Shown piece after piece: positions 28,211-35,957 of a DNA stretch of 64,000 nt. Each line of letters opens with the position of its first letter. Positions within the stretch are counted from its first letter, which is position 1. The notes beneath the pieces were generated by a model. It was not told the origin of the DNA. It made no database searches and was given only the letters and a program-made list of their open reading frames with translations. Source of the stretch: Acidimicrobiales bacterium mtb01 (lineage in GTDB: Bacteria > Actinomycetota > Acidimicrobiia > Acidimicrobiales > Ilumatobacteraceae); NCBI GenBank assembly GCA_004379135.1, contig NBNI01000006.1:185160-249159 (forward strand), read 5' to 3'. The position numbers and the translations under genes were made by a program.

Positions 28211-28822
28211 TCAGTCGTTCCAGAAACGCTGCTCGCGGAACGGATCGGCGTACATGTGGTAGCCGTTGCGCTCCCAGAATCCAGGGGCGTCCGACGAGCG
28301 CAGTTCGAGACCGCGCACCCACTTCGCACTCTTCCAGAAGTAGAGGTGCGGAATCACGATGCGCACCGGGCCGCCGTGCTCGGCGTCGATCTCCTCGCCC
28401 TCGTAGGCGTAGGCGACGATGGCTTCGTCGGTGGTGATGTCGGGCAGCGGCACGTTGGTGGTGTAGCCGAACTCGGCGTGTTCCATCACGTGGGTCGCCT
28501 CCGGCTTCGCACCCGCCAGGGCGAACAGATCGCGCACGCGCACACCTGTCCAGGTGGTGTCGAACTTGCTCCACTTGGTGACGCAATGGATGTCGAACGT
28601 GAGCGACACCGAGGGCAGCGCCTTGAGCTGATCGAGATCGAGCGTGATCGGCTCGTTCACCAAACCGAAGATCGTGAGGTTCCATTCGCCCGGTGCGTAC
28701 GTGGGCACATCACCAACATGAAGAACAGGGAAACGATCGGTCAGGTACTGACCCGGAGGTAAACGGCGGGTGTCGTAACCCTTGGCCGCCGCCTCTTGAC
28801 GATTGCGATCGAAGAAACCCAT
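28211..28822 (-). CDS. Sulfite-oxidase-like molybdopterin oxidoreductase (YedY/MsrP type), cytoplasmic
   Basis: A 203-residue molybdenum cofactor domain. The Mo-ligating Cys lies in FDIHCVTKWSKFDTTWTGV (about residue 84), and GGPVRIVIPHLYFWKSAKWVRGLE closes the fold. Unlike MsrP there is no Tat signal, so it should be cytoplasmic. Substrate unknown; small actinobacterial members are often annotated sulfite oxidase-like. CAGACT stands six bases before the ATG. Convergent with mrp. Confidence 0.9.
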   Translation of the reverse strand: MGFFDRNRQEAAAKGYDTRRLPPGQYLTDRFPVLHVGDVPTYAPGEWNLTIFGLVNEPITLDLDQLKALPSVSLTFDIHCVTKWSKFDTTWTGVRVRDLFALAGAKPEATHVMEHAEFGYTTNVPLPDITTDEAIVAYAYEGEEIDAEHGGPVRIVIPHLYFWKSAKWVRGLELRSSDAPGFWERNGYHMYADPFREQRFWND

Positions 28823-28828
28823 GTCGTC

Positions 28829-28834
28829 AGTCTG
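28829..28834 (-). promoter_or_regulatory. Candidate -10 (CAGACT) of the sulfite-oxidase-like gene
   Basis: CAGACT is six bases before the ATG at 28822, back-to-back with the element at 28871. No ribosome binding site. Confidence 0.4.
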
Positions 28835-28870
28835 TCGGATGGGAAATGGTGGCGCGCGATCAAGCGCCGC

Positions 28871-28876
28871 TAAGTT
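28871..28876 (+). promoter_or_regulatory. Candidate -10 (TAAGTT) of the SixA-like gene
   Basis: TAAGTT is seven bases before the GTG at 28884; leaderless start predicted. Confidence 0.5.
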
Positions 28877-28883
28877 CCTGGGC

Positions 28884-29366
28884 GTGGCGAGCGACACCCT
28901 GTATCTCGTGCGGCACGCCAAGGCGGGCGAGCGCGCGAAGTGGGACGGCGACGACACCTTGCGACCACTGTCGAAGAAGGGTTGGCGGCAAGCCGAAGCA
29001 TTGGCCGTTCGTCTCGCCCCGCTCGTCTCTCCATCGTCTCTGCTCGTGTCGAGCCCGTACGTTCGCTGCCAACAGACACTCGAACCGCTCGATCGCATGG
29101 TCGAACTGGGTGTTCGCCATGAGTCGCGTCTGGCCGAGGGCTACGACCGCGACGGCGCCCTCGAACTCATCCAGTCGCTTCCGAACGGTTCGGTGATGTG
29201 CAGCCACGGCGACGTGATTCCCGATGTGATGGCGGCGCTGCAACATCGTGGAGCGGAATTCGTCACCGATCCCGATTGGCGCAAAGCCACGGTGTGGGTG
29301 CTGACACGAGTCGGCGATCTGGTGGAGACGGCCGCATGCTGGCCGCCGCCACCCGACGGCGACTAG
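28884..29366 (+). CDS. SixA-like phosphohistidine phosphatase family protein
   Basis: A 160-residue single-domain histidine phosphatase with the RHG-type motif LYLVRHAKAGERAKW at the N-terminus and the second His in VMCSHGDVIPDVMAAL. SixA proteins dephosphorylate phosphohistidine carriers; here the substrate is unknown. It starts at GTG, divergent from the oxidoreductase gene, and converges with the ccm operon four bases apart. Confidence 0.9.
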   Translation: MASDTLYLVRHAKAGERAKWDGDDTLRPLSKKGWRQAEALAVRLAPLVSPSSLLVSSPYVRCQQTLEPLDRMVELGVRHESRLAEGYDRDGALELIQSLPNGSVMCSHGDVIPDVMAALQHRGAEFVTDPDWRKATVWVLTRVGDLVETAACWPPPPDGD

Positions 29367-29370
29367 TCGC

Positions 29371-30129
29371 TCACGGCTGCGACGTGGTGGTGCTGGCGAG
29401 CGCGGCGTCGATGTCGCCCGACAAGTTCTCTACCAGTGCGGCCACCTCGGCCGGAGGATTGGACGCCAAGCACTGATCGACTTCGCCTTTGGCCGCTTCG
29501 GCGTCCTGCAGGAAGCGGAAGAACGAGATGCCAAGGAAACAGTGCGCGTCGGGGTACTCGGGATCGGCGATGGTCGCCTGACGGAGGAGCACCAGACCCG
29601 ACTGGAACCGATCGCGAACCTGTTCGTCGGACGACTCGGTGTCCTGGGTGGCCGAGATGATCGTGAGCCATCCGAAGTACGCGAGTGCTTCCACGTTGTC
29701 GGGTTCGATGGCGAGGACCTGCGAGTAGAGATCGAGAGCGGTCGGGATCTCCTGCATGCCGATCGATCGGGCCTGCACGAGAAGCGAACTCACACTGCCA
29801 TCGCCGATCGATCCGGTCATCGTCTGACCGGGCAATCGCTCGCCCGCGTTGCGCGCCACCAGGACTCCGGCCGTGATCGCCACGGCCAGGACGACCAGCG
29901 AACCGATCACCGCTCGCCACGGCGACGAAGCGCGTCCGGCTTTCTTCGGAGCGTCGGTTTCGCGCAGTCGGCGGATCGCATCGGCGGCCCGAGCGGTGTA
30001 GGAATCCTTGAGTGCGGCGTAGTCAGCGTCGTCGACGTCTCCGGCCGCCCGCTCGCGTTCGAGATCGGCCAACGACGACAGTAGGAACGCGCGCTCCTCC
30101 TCGAGTGCGGCCCGTTCGTCAGGAGTCAC
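29371..30129 (-). CDS. ccmI: CcmI-like TPR protein of cytochrome c maturation
   Basis: About 252 residues. The N-terminal part (EERAFLLSSLADLERERAAGDVDDADYAALK) is the CcmI-type coiled segment before a single membrane helix (about residues 74-95). A periplasmic TPR-like region follows (ALDLYSQVLAIEPDNVEALAYFGWL; PEYPDAHCFLGISFF). CcmI holds apocytochrome c for the haem lyase CcmF/CcmH. It starts at GTG 30129, overlapping the ccmH stop by 11 bases. Last gene of the ccm operon. Confidence 0.85.
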   Translation of the reverse strand: MTPDERAALEEERAFLLSSLADLERERAAGDVDDADYAALKDSYTARAADAIRRLRETDAPKKAGRASSPWRAVIGSLVVLAVAITAGVLVARNAGERLPGQTMTGSIGDGSVSSLLVQARSIGMQEIPTALDLYSQVLAIEPDNVEALAYFGWLTIISATQDTESSDEQVRDRFQSGLVLLRQATIADPEYPDAHCFLGISFFRFLQDAEAAKGEVDQCLASNPPAEVAALVENLSGDIDAALASTTTSQP

Positions 30130-30613
30130 GTTGGGCCTCGCGCAGTGCTTCGAACACGATGCGCTCGTCGTCGATCGACGCGTGCACGGCGCCATCACGA
30201 CGCCAGCGGCGGAACGCGATCACCAGACCCACCACGGCAACCACTGCGACCGCGACCGGTAGCGCCCAGGCCACGGCATCGAGGCCGGTGGATCGTGGCA
30301 CCAGCAGCACGTCCTCGCCGAAGCTCGACTCGATCGACTTCACGATCTCGTCGTCGGTGAGTTGGCCGGCCGAAACCAGGCGCGCGACTTCCTTCTTGAT
30401 GGCCACCGACGCGCTGCCGCGCGACTCGAAGACGCTCTCACCGTCGCAGGTGGGGCAGGCCAGACGCTGCGACACCGCGTCGATTCGTTCCTGAGGAGTG
30501 GAGGGACCCGAGTCGCGTTGGATGCCGACGACGAGGAACACCACGAAGACGAAGAGGACCGCGAGCCAGCCCGGTGCCGACTTGATGCGCTTGGCGATCG
30601 TCGTGTTCGTCAT
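30119..30613 (-). CDS. ccmH: Cytochrome c maturation protein CcmH
   Basis: A 164-residue membrane-anchored thiol oxidoreductase. An N-terminal helix precedes the active-site motif RLACPTCDGESV (LRCxxC class), and a second helix lies near residue 130. It reduces apocytochrome c cysteines before haem attachment. Start ATG overlaps the upstream thioredoxin-like gene stop as ATGA. Confidence 0.92.
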   Translation of the reverse strand: MTNTTIAKRIKSAPGWLAVLFVFVVFLVVGIQRDSGPSTPQERIDAVSQRLACPTCDGESVFESRGSASVAIKKEVARLVSAGQLTDDEIVKSIESSFGEDVLLVPRSTGLDAVAWALPVAVAVVAVVGLVIAFRRWRRDGAVHASIDDERIVFEALREAQRDS

Positions 30614-31164
30614 GCCGCACCTCCCGACATCATCTGCAAGGTGGCGCCGAGGATCTCGGCGGTGACCTGGCCGGTGAAACGCTCGACCACGATGCCGGTG
30701 GGGCTGATGATCCAGGTTTCGGGGACCTTGGCCACTCCGAACGCCACCGAGATCTGGCTGTCGTCGTCGCGAACGATGGGCCAATCGCCACCGTTGTCGG
30801 CGAAGAACTTGCGTACGGCGTCCTCGTCGTCGTCGTTGACGATGGTGAAGAGTTCGACACCCAAGGTGCCGTCGGCGCGCTGGGCTTCGGCGAACTTCAC
30901 CAACTCGGGATGCTCACGTTTGCACGGCACGCAGGTGGAGTTGAAGAAGTTGAGCACGACCCACGATCCGCGGCGACGTGCTAGATCGAACGTGTCGCCG
31001 TCGTACGTGGTGCTCACCACCGATGGGGCCGGCTTCATGATGAGCGGCGAATCGGCGGTCTCGGTAGAGCGGCCCGATGCCACCGCAAGCACGGCGATGA
31101 ACGCGCCGAGCACCACCACGATGGCCACGGCGACGATCGGCCCGATGCGACGACGCTCAGACAC
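30610..31164 (-). CDS. ccmG: Thiol-disulfide oxidoreductase, CcmG/TlpA type
   Basis: A 184-residue membrane-anchored thioredoxin-fold protein with an N-terminal helix (about 8-30) and the active site FFNSTCVPCKREHPELV. The cis-Pro lies in VAKVPETWIISPTG. It keeps CcmH or the apocytochrome reduced outside the membrane. GTG start overlaps the ccmF stop by eight bases; its own stop overlaps ccmH. Confidence 0.92.
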   Translation of the reverse strand: MSERRRIGPIVAVAIVVVLGAFIAVLAVASGRSTETADSPLIMKPAPSVVSTTYDGDTFDLARRRGSWVVLNFFNSTCVPCKREHPELVKFAEAQRADGTLGVELFTIVNDDDEDAVRKFFADNGGDWPIVRDDDSQISVAFGVAKVPETWIISPTGIVVERFTGQVTAEILGATLQMMSGGAA

Positions 31165-33115
31165 GTGCTTCGAGTCCTTCCGACACCGGGGCCTCGGGGC
31201 GTCGACGCTTGCCGGGGAACGCCGAGAGAACCGTGCCCAAGCCGAGCAGGCCTCCACCGATCCAGAGCCACAGGATGAGCGGCTTCACGAACACCTTGAT
31301 GCGCGCTTCGGTGTCGTCGGGCCGCACATTGCCTTCGAGAGTGAGATATAGGTCGTGTCGAAATCCGGACTTCACGCTCGGCGTGCCGATGTCCATGCCC
31401 TGCTTGACGTACTTGCTCCGCGCCGGTTCGTACACCGGGCCGCCGTCGATGCGGACCTGCGCCTTCAGCGACGACTTCACCGGATCGCTCTCGAGGACGA
31501 GACCTTCGAACGTGAAGGTGTGGCCCGAGAATTCGACGGTGTCGCCCACTTCCATCACGAACTCCTGGCTTCGCGTGTAGGCACCCGAGGCCGCCAGGGC
31601 CACTGAGATCACGATGACACCCAGGTGCACGATCATGCCGCCGTTCGCACGACCCACGAATCCGCGCCAACCCTGACGGCGCGTGGCCAAGGCCACCTGG
31701 CGCAACGCCGATCCGGCCGCGAATCCACCGAGGGCGAAGGCGAGCAACGGCGCCCAGCCGTCGTTGCCGATGATCACCGCGTACACCAGAGCCGCCACAC
31801 CGAGACAGGCCGGCCAGAAGAGACGGTCGCGCAGGATCTCGCCACTGGCCTTGCGCCACGGCAGCACCGGAGCGATGGCCATCAAGAAGAGCATGGTGAG
31901 ACCGATGGGTTTGGTCATCCGGTCGAAGAAAGGCTGGCCCACCACGAGTCGGCGATCCTGCAGAGCTTCGACGACGAGCGGAAACACCGTGCCGAGCAGG
32001 ACGACGAACGCGAAGAGACTGAACAGGACGTTGTTGGCGAGGAACGCACCCTCACGACTGATCGGCGAGTCGATGGAACCAGGTGAACGCAGCCGGTCGC
32101 CCCGCCATCCGATGAGCAGAACCGCCACCACCACGATGATGGAGAAGAACACGAGCAGCCAGGGTCCCACTTGGCCCTCGCTGAACGCGTGCACGCTGTT
32201 GATGACGCCCGAGCGCGTGAGGAACGTGCCGAGGATCGTGAGGCTGAACGTGGCGATGACGAGGCTGAGGTTCCAGACGCGCAGCATTCCTCGGCGTTCC
32301 TGAACCAGCACCGAGTGGAGATACGCGGTGCCGGTGAGCCACGGGAGGAACGACGCGTTCTCGACCGGATCCCACGCCCACACACCGCTCCAGCCGAGCA
32401 CTTCGTAGCTCCACCAGCCGCCGAGGATGATGCCCAGAGTGAGGAAACCCCACGAGTAGAGCGTCCAACGGCGCGTCTCGAGCAGCCAACCCTCGCCCAA
32501 TCGGCCGGTGATGAGCGCGGCCACCGCGAAGGCGAACGGAACGGTGAAGCCGACGTAGCCCAGATACAGGATCGGCGGATGGAACATCACGAGGACGTGG
32601 TTCTGCAGGAGCGGGTTGGGTCCGGGCCCGTCGGTGACTCCGGACGGACCCAGTGCGAACGGATTCGCCGGACCGAACGTGAGCAGGAAGAAGAAGAGCG
32701 ACACCACGAACATCACGACCATCGCCCAACCAAGGAGAACGTCGTCGCGCCGCGAACGGAACTTGCGGGCGACCGCGGCCGTGAATCCGGTGAGGATGAG
32801 CACCCACATGAGAAGCGAGCCTTCGAGCGCACTCCACAACGCCGCGAAGTTGTACAGCGCCGGGGTGTCACGCGAACCCACCTGCTGCACGTAGGCCAGC
32901 GAGAAGTCGCGGGTGATGATGGCCCGCTCCATGATCACGAAGGCGAGAAGGGCCGCTCCGAAAGCCGCGTACGCGTAATAGGCCGAAGAACGCAGCGCTT
33001 TCGTATTGTTCTGACGGATTCCGGCGATCGTGATGCCGATTCCGAACAGGCAGACGAGAAGACCGAGGAGAATCGCACCGCGCCCGACGGCCGCGTTCAG
33101 GCTGGCGCCGAGCAT
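31157..33115 (-). CDS. ccmF: Haem lyase CcmF
   Basis: A 652-residue integral membrane protein with the tryptophan-rich WWD domain (YEVLGWSGVWAWDPVEN, about residue 245) and periplasmic histidines that ligate haem. It transfers haem from holo-CcmE to apocytochrome c. About fourteen to fifteen helices; the C-terminal soluble domain (about 520-600) is characteristic. Its start overlaps the ccmE end by 19 bases. Confidence 0.96.
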   Translation of the reverse strand: MLGASLNAAVGRGAILLGLLVCLFGIGITIAGIRQNNTKALRSSAYYAYAAFGAALLAFVIMERAIITRDFSLAYVQQVGSRDTPALYNFAALWSALEGSLLMWVLILTGFTAAVARKFRSRRDDVLLGWAMVVMFVVSLFFFLLTFGPANPFALGPSGVTDGPGPNPLLQNHVLVMFHPPILYLGYVGFTVPFAFAVAALITGRLGEGWLLETRRWTLYSWGFLTLGIILGGWWSYEVLGWSGVWAWDPVENASFLPWLTGTAYLHSVLVQERRGMLRVWNLSLVIATFSLTILGTFLTRSGVINSVHAFSEGQVGPWLLVFFSIIVVVAVLLIGWRGDRLRSPGSIDSPISREGAFLANNVLFSLFAFVVLLGTVFPLVVEALQDRRLVVGQPFFDRMTKPIGLTMLFLMAIAPVLPWRKASGEILRDRLFWPACLGVAALVYAVIIGNDGWAPLLAFALGGFAAGSALRQVALATRRQGWRGFVGRANGGMIVHLGVIVISVALAASGAYTRSQEFVMEVGDTVEFSGHTFTFEGLVLESDPVKSSLKAQVRIDGGPVYEPARSKYVKQGMDIGTPSVKSGFRHDLYLTLEGNVRPDDTEARIKVFVKPLILWLWIGGGLLGLGTVLSAFPGKRRRPEAPVSEGLEARV

Positions 33116-33624
33116 CCAGAGCCTTCGGGACTGTCGAGGTCGTTCTCGACACGGTCGGGATTGTCGGCCATGTACTCGTTGGAGTGCTTCACCTCGATGC
33201 GATCACCGGCGAAGGTGTCGCCCTGCAACGTGCCGTGCACGACGACCGGGATGCATTCCTTGAAGATGCCGCCCGGGTCGCCCTCGTACCGGACGTTCAT
33301 CGACACGTCGTTGAAGGTGATGGAGAAAGCCGTGACCGTGCCGTCGTCGACGACCGACCCGCGGTCGACCGTACCCTGCACGCGCAGGCGACGACCGGCG
33401 TCGCAGCCGTCCTTGGCTCCGATTTCGTCGACGTTGCAGTAGTAGTCGATCGCCGACGTGAGGAATTGCGTGACGATCACACCGGCCGACGCGACGACCA
33501 GACCCAGCACGACGATGGGCAGCCACTTTCGCTTTCCTCGACGCGAAAAGGTCGGATCGACACCGCGGGGCGACAGGTCGAGGCCGGCGTCACCCGACGG
33601 CGCGCCGAGCGAATCGTCGTTCAC
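33097..33624 (-). CDS. ccmE: Haem chaperone CcmE
   Basis: A 175-residue periplasmic haem chaperone. One N-terminal helix (about residues 37-58) anchors an OB-fold domain. The haem-binding His and Tyr of the HxxxY motif are in EVKHSNEYMADNP. A CxxxY-like variant is not used. The extended N-terminal cytoplasmic part (about 35 residues) is longer than usual. GTG start overlaps the ccmD stop as GTGA. Confidence 0.93.
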   Translation of the reverse strand: MNDDSLGAPSGDAGLDLSPRGVDPTFSRRGKRKWLPIVVLGLVVASAGVIVTQFLTSAIDYYCNVDEIGAKDGCDAGRRLRVQGTVDRGSVVDDGTVTAFSITFNDVSMNVRYEGDPGGIFKECIPVVVHGTLQGDTFAGDRIEVKHSNEYMADNPDRVENDLDSPEGSGCSAPA

Positions 33625-33755
33625 GACCACGGGCGGTCCTCCGGGCGGATGTCGCGCCCGGCGGCACGCGAGCGGCGCAGGACGGCGAACGAGAAGAGAC
33701 CGATGCTCGCGAACGTGACCACGTAACTGGCGATGATAAAGCCGGCGTCCTTCAC
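33621..33755 (-). CDS. ccmD: CcmD-like small membrane protein
   Basis: A 44-residue protein with one membrane helix (FIIASYVVTFASIGLFSFAVL) and a basic cytoplasmic tail ending RPWS. CcmD helps release holo-CcmE from CcmABC. It starts at GTG overlapping the ccmC stop, and its own stop overlaps the ccmE start, both as GTGA. Position, size and topology all fit CcmD; sequence conservation is weak in this family. Confidence 0.82.
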   Translation of the reverse strand: MKDAGFIIASYVVTFASIGLFSFAVLRRSRAAGRDIRPEDRPWS

Positions 33756-34498
33756 GACACACCCGCCTCGGCCCGCCGGGCGGCCAGTGCGCGATCGAGA
33801 CCGGAATCGTCGAGCATGTCTTCGAGCGTGAGCGCGCGTTGACGGTGCAGGAGCATCCACACATACATCAGCGTGAAGACGATGACGCCGAGGAACAGCG
33901 TGAACAGCATGAGACCGTCCATCGTGACGTCGGTGTTGCCGGCGACGCTGGCCTCCTGGTGCAGCGAGTTCCAGATCTCGACCGAGAAGTGCACGAGCGG
34001 AATCTCGAGCACCGCGAGCAGAGCAAGAACCGCACTGCGCCGAGCACGCTGATGGTGCGTGCCGCCGAGACCGCGCACGGCGAGATATCCGATGTATGTG
34101 ACGAACAAGAACGCAGTGGTGGTGAGGCGCGCGTCCCAGGTCCAGAACGTGCCCCAGGTGAGACGGCCCCACAGGCTGCCCGTGACGAGCGAGATACCCA
34201 TGAACAGCACGCCGATCTCGGCCGAGGCGCCGGCGATGCGGTCCCAGGTGAGCGAGCGGGTGCGCCGCCACAAGTACATGGCCGACGACAACGCGGTGAC
34301 GATGAACGCGAGATACGCGAGCCAGGCCCCGGGCACATGCGCGTACATGATTCGAACGGTCTCGCCCTGATTGACGTCGGCGGGCGTGACGAACAGTCCG
34401 AAGATCACGAGCCAGACGATGCCGAGGATCGTGACGATGCCGAGGCCCCGGGTGAAGGGCGTGCCGGTGACACGGTCGCGTGCGACTCGTGTGCTCAT
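33752..34498 (-). CDS. ccmC: Haem transport protein CcmC
   Basis: A 248-residue six-helix protein with the WWD-type motif WGTFWTWDARLTT (about residue 118) and conserved flanking histidines (MYAHVPGAW, VHFSVEIWNSLHQ). It loads haem onto CcmE. Twenty bases separate it from ccmB. Confidence 0.95.
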   Translation of the reverse strand: MSTRVARDRVTGTPFTRGLGIVTILGIVWLVIFGLFVTPADVNQGETVRIMYAHVPGAWLAYLAFIVTALSSAMYLWRRTRSLTWDRIAGASAEIGVLFMGISLVTGSLWGRLTWGTFWTWDARLTTTAFLFVTYIGYLAVRGLGGTHHQRARRSAVLALLAVLEIPLVHFSVEIWNSLHQEASVAGNTDVTMDGLMLFTLFLGVIVFTLMYVWMLLHRQRALTLEDMLDDSGLDRALAARRAEAGVS

Positions 34499-34518
34499 CG
34501 GGGGCTCCTTTTCGGGGG

Positions 34519-35205
34519 TCAATCGTCGACCAGCGGCCCGAAGGCCACCGTGCCTACGACACTGAACAACACGGCGAACACGGCGAGCAAACCGAGCCAG
34601 GGCCAACCCTCGCTCACGTCGATGCCGTTGGTGCCGAAGGCCGACTCGGTCGCCCGCGTCGCTCCGATCAGCACCGGTGCCACCACCGGCAACAACAGCA
34701 ACGGGAGCAGGGTTTCCCGGCCTTTGGCACCAGCAGCGAGACCTCCGTAGAGCGTACCCACGCTGGCCAAACCCACGGTGGCGAGGACCATGGTGGTGAC
34801 CAACAGCACGCCTCCCGACGCCGACACATCGGCGCGATAGAGGACGACCGAGGCGCCGACGAGCACCGCCTCGAGAGCGATGAGTTGCGTGGCCAGAGCA
34901 AGTGTCTTGCCGAGGAAGATCCCCATCGGATCGACCCCGGCCGCGCGCAGTGCTTCGAGTGCACCATCGGCGGTCTCGAGAGCGAACGAACGAGCCACGA
35001 TGAAGAGCACGCTGAAGATCGTGGCCAACCACACCAGACCCGGAGCCACGCGTTCGAGCAGCGCGTCGCTGTCGAGAGCGAACGCGAAGAGGATCATCAC
35101 CAACGCGGCGAACGGGATGACCTGATTCGTGACGACTCGGCTGCGCAACTCGATGCGCAGATCCTTGGCGGCGATCGCCTTGGCCGTGCGAAGCATCGAC
35201 TTCAC
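34519..35205 (-). CDS. ccmB: Haem exporter permease CcmB
   Basis: A 228-residue six-helix ABC permease with the conserved segments AKDLRIELRSR, FALETADGALEALRAAGVDPMGIFLGK and LPLLLLPVVAPVLI. Together with CcmA it drives release of haem-loaded CcmE. ATG overlaps the ccmA stop as ATGA. Confidence 0.93.
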   Translation of the reverse strand: MKSMLRTAKAIAAKDLRIELRSRVVTNQVIPFAALVMILFAFALDSDALLERVAPGLVWLATIFSVLFIVARSFALETADGALEALRAAGVDPMGIFLGKTLALATQLIALEAVLVGASVVLYRADVSASGGVLLVTTMVLATVGLASVGTLYGGLAAGAKGRETLLPLLLLPVVAPVLIGATRATESAFGTNGIDVSEGWPWLGLLAVFAVLFSVVGTVAFGPLVDD

Positions 35206-35894
35206 GACGAACCTCCGACCACCGGAACGACTTGGCCAGCCACCACGCGAACATGTCGTGTGGCGAGCGAGCCGGCGCGCTCGAGTTCGTGGCTCGCGAC
35301 CATGATCGTCGCACCGGCCGAGGCCGCCGCGCGCAACACCGCGTCGAGCTCGTCGCGACCATCGGCGTCGAGACCGGCGTGGGGTTCATCGAGCAACCAC
35401 AGCGACGCCCGTCGCGCCACCAGTGCGGCGAGCGCGGTGCGTCGACGTTGACCCGCCGAGAGACGAGCGACCGGAAGATCGGACAGGCGGCCATCGAGCC
35501 CCATGCGCCGCATCGCCGAGTCGATCTCGGCGGAAGAGGCGCCGACGGTGGAACCCCAGAACCGCACGTTCTCCGACACCGACAAATCGGAGTACAGACC
35601 GTTGTGATGGCCGATCAATCCCACATGACGACGAACGGCATCGCGTTCGGTCGACACATCGAGTCCGAGCACGCGCGCGTGTCCGCGTTCGACGGGGACG
35701 AGTCCGGCGCAGGCGCGCAACAACGTGGTCTTGCCGGCACCGTTGGGTCCGCTCAGCAACAGGATCTCTCCGCGGTCGACCGTGAGCGACGCCCCGGCCA
35801 GAGCCGGGAACGCGCCCAGCACCACCACGACATCGCGAACGTCGACGACGTGGTCGTGATGGCCGCTGCGAAGATCGGCGTGGACATCGGTCAT
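35202..35894 (-). CDS. ccmA: Cytochrome c maturation ABC ATPase CcmA
   Basis: About 230 residues with Walker A GPNGAGKTTLL (about residue 51), the signature ARLSAGQRRRTALAALV, Walker B LWLLDEPHAGLD and the switch His. It is the first gene of the ccm operon. The start ATG at 35894 lies ten bases after TAGCGT on the minus strand, inside the divergent inverted repeat shared with the sortase gene. Confidence 0.93.
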   Translation of the reverse strand: MTDVHADLRSGHHDHVVDVRDVVVVLGAFPALAGASLTVDRGEILLLSGPNGAGKTTLLRACAGLVPVERGHARVLGLDVSTERDAVRRHVGLIGHHNGLYSDLSVSENVRFWGSTVGASSAEIDSAMRRMGLDGRLSDLPVARLSAGQRRRTALAALVARRASLWLLDEPHAGLDADGRDELDAVLRAAASAGATIMVASHELERAGSLATRHVRVVAGQVVPVVGGSS

Positions 35895-35903
35895 GACCGT
35901 GAC

Positions 35904-35949
35904 GACGCTATCCGCCGACCCTCCTGAGCAGGAGTGGAGGGATAGCGTC
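35904..35949. promoter_or_regulatory. 46-base inverted repeat between ccmA and the sortase gene: mirrored promoters
   Basis: Arms GACGCTATCC (35904-35913) and GGATAGCGTC (35940-35949) are perfect complements. An inner 5-bp stem (35921-35925 with 35930-35934) makes a nested hairpin. Each arm supplies a TAGCGT hexamer pointing outward: 35905-35910 on the minus strand (ten bases before the ccmA ATG) and 35943-35948 on the plus strand (nine bases before the sortase GTG). The symmetry could also be one regulator's binding site. Confidence 0.55.
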
Positions 35950-35957
35950 GAACCGCA

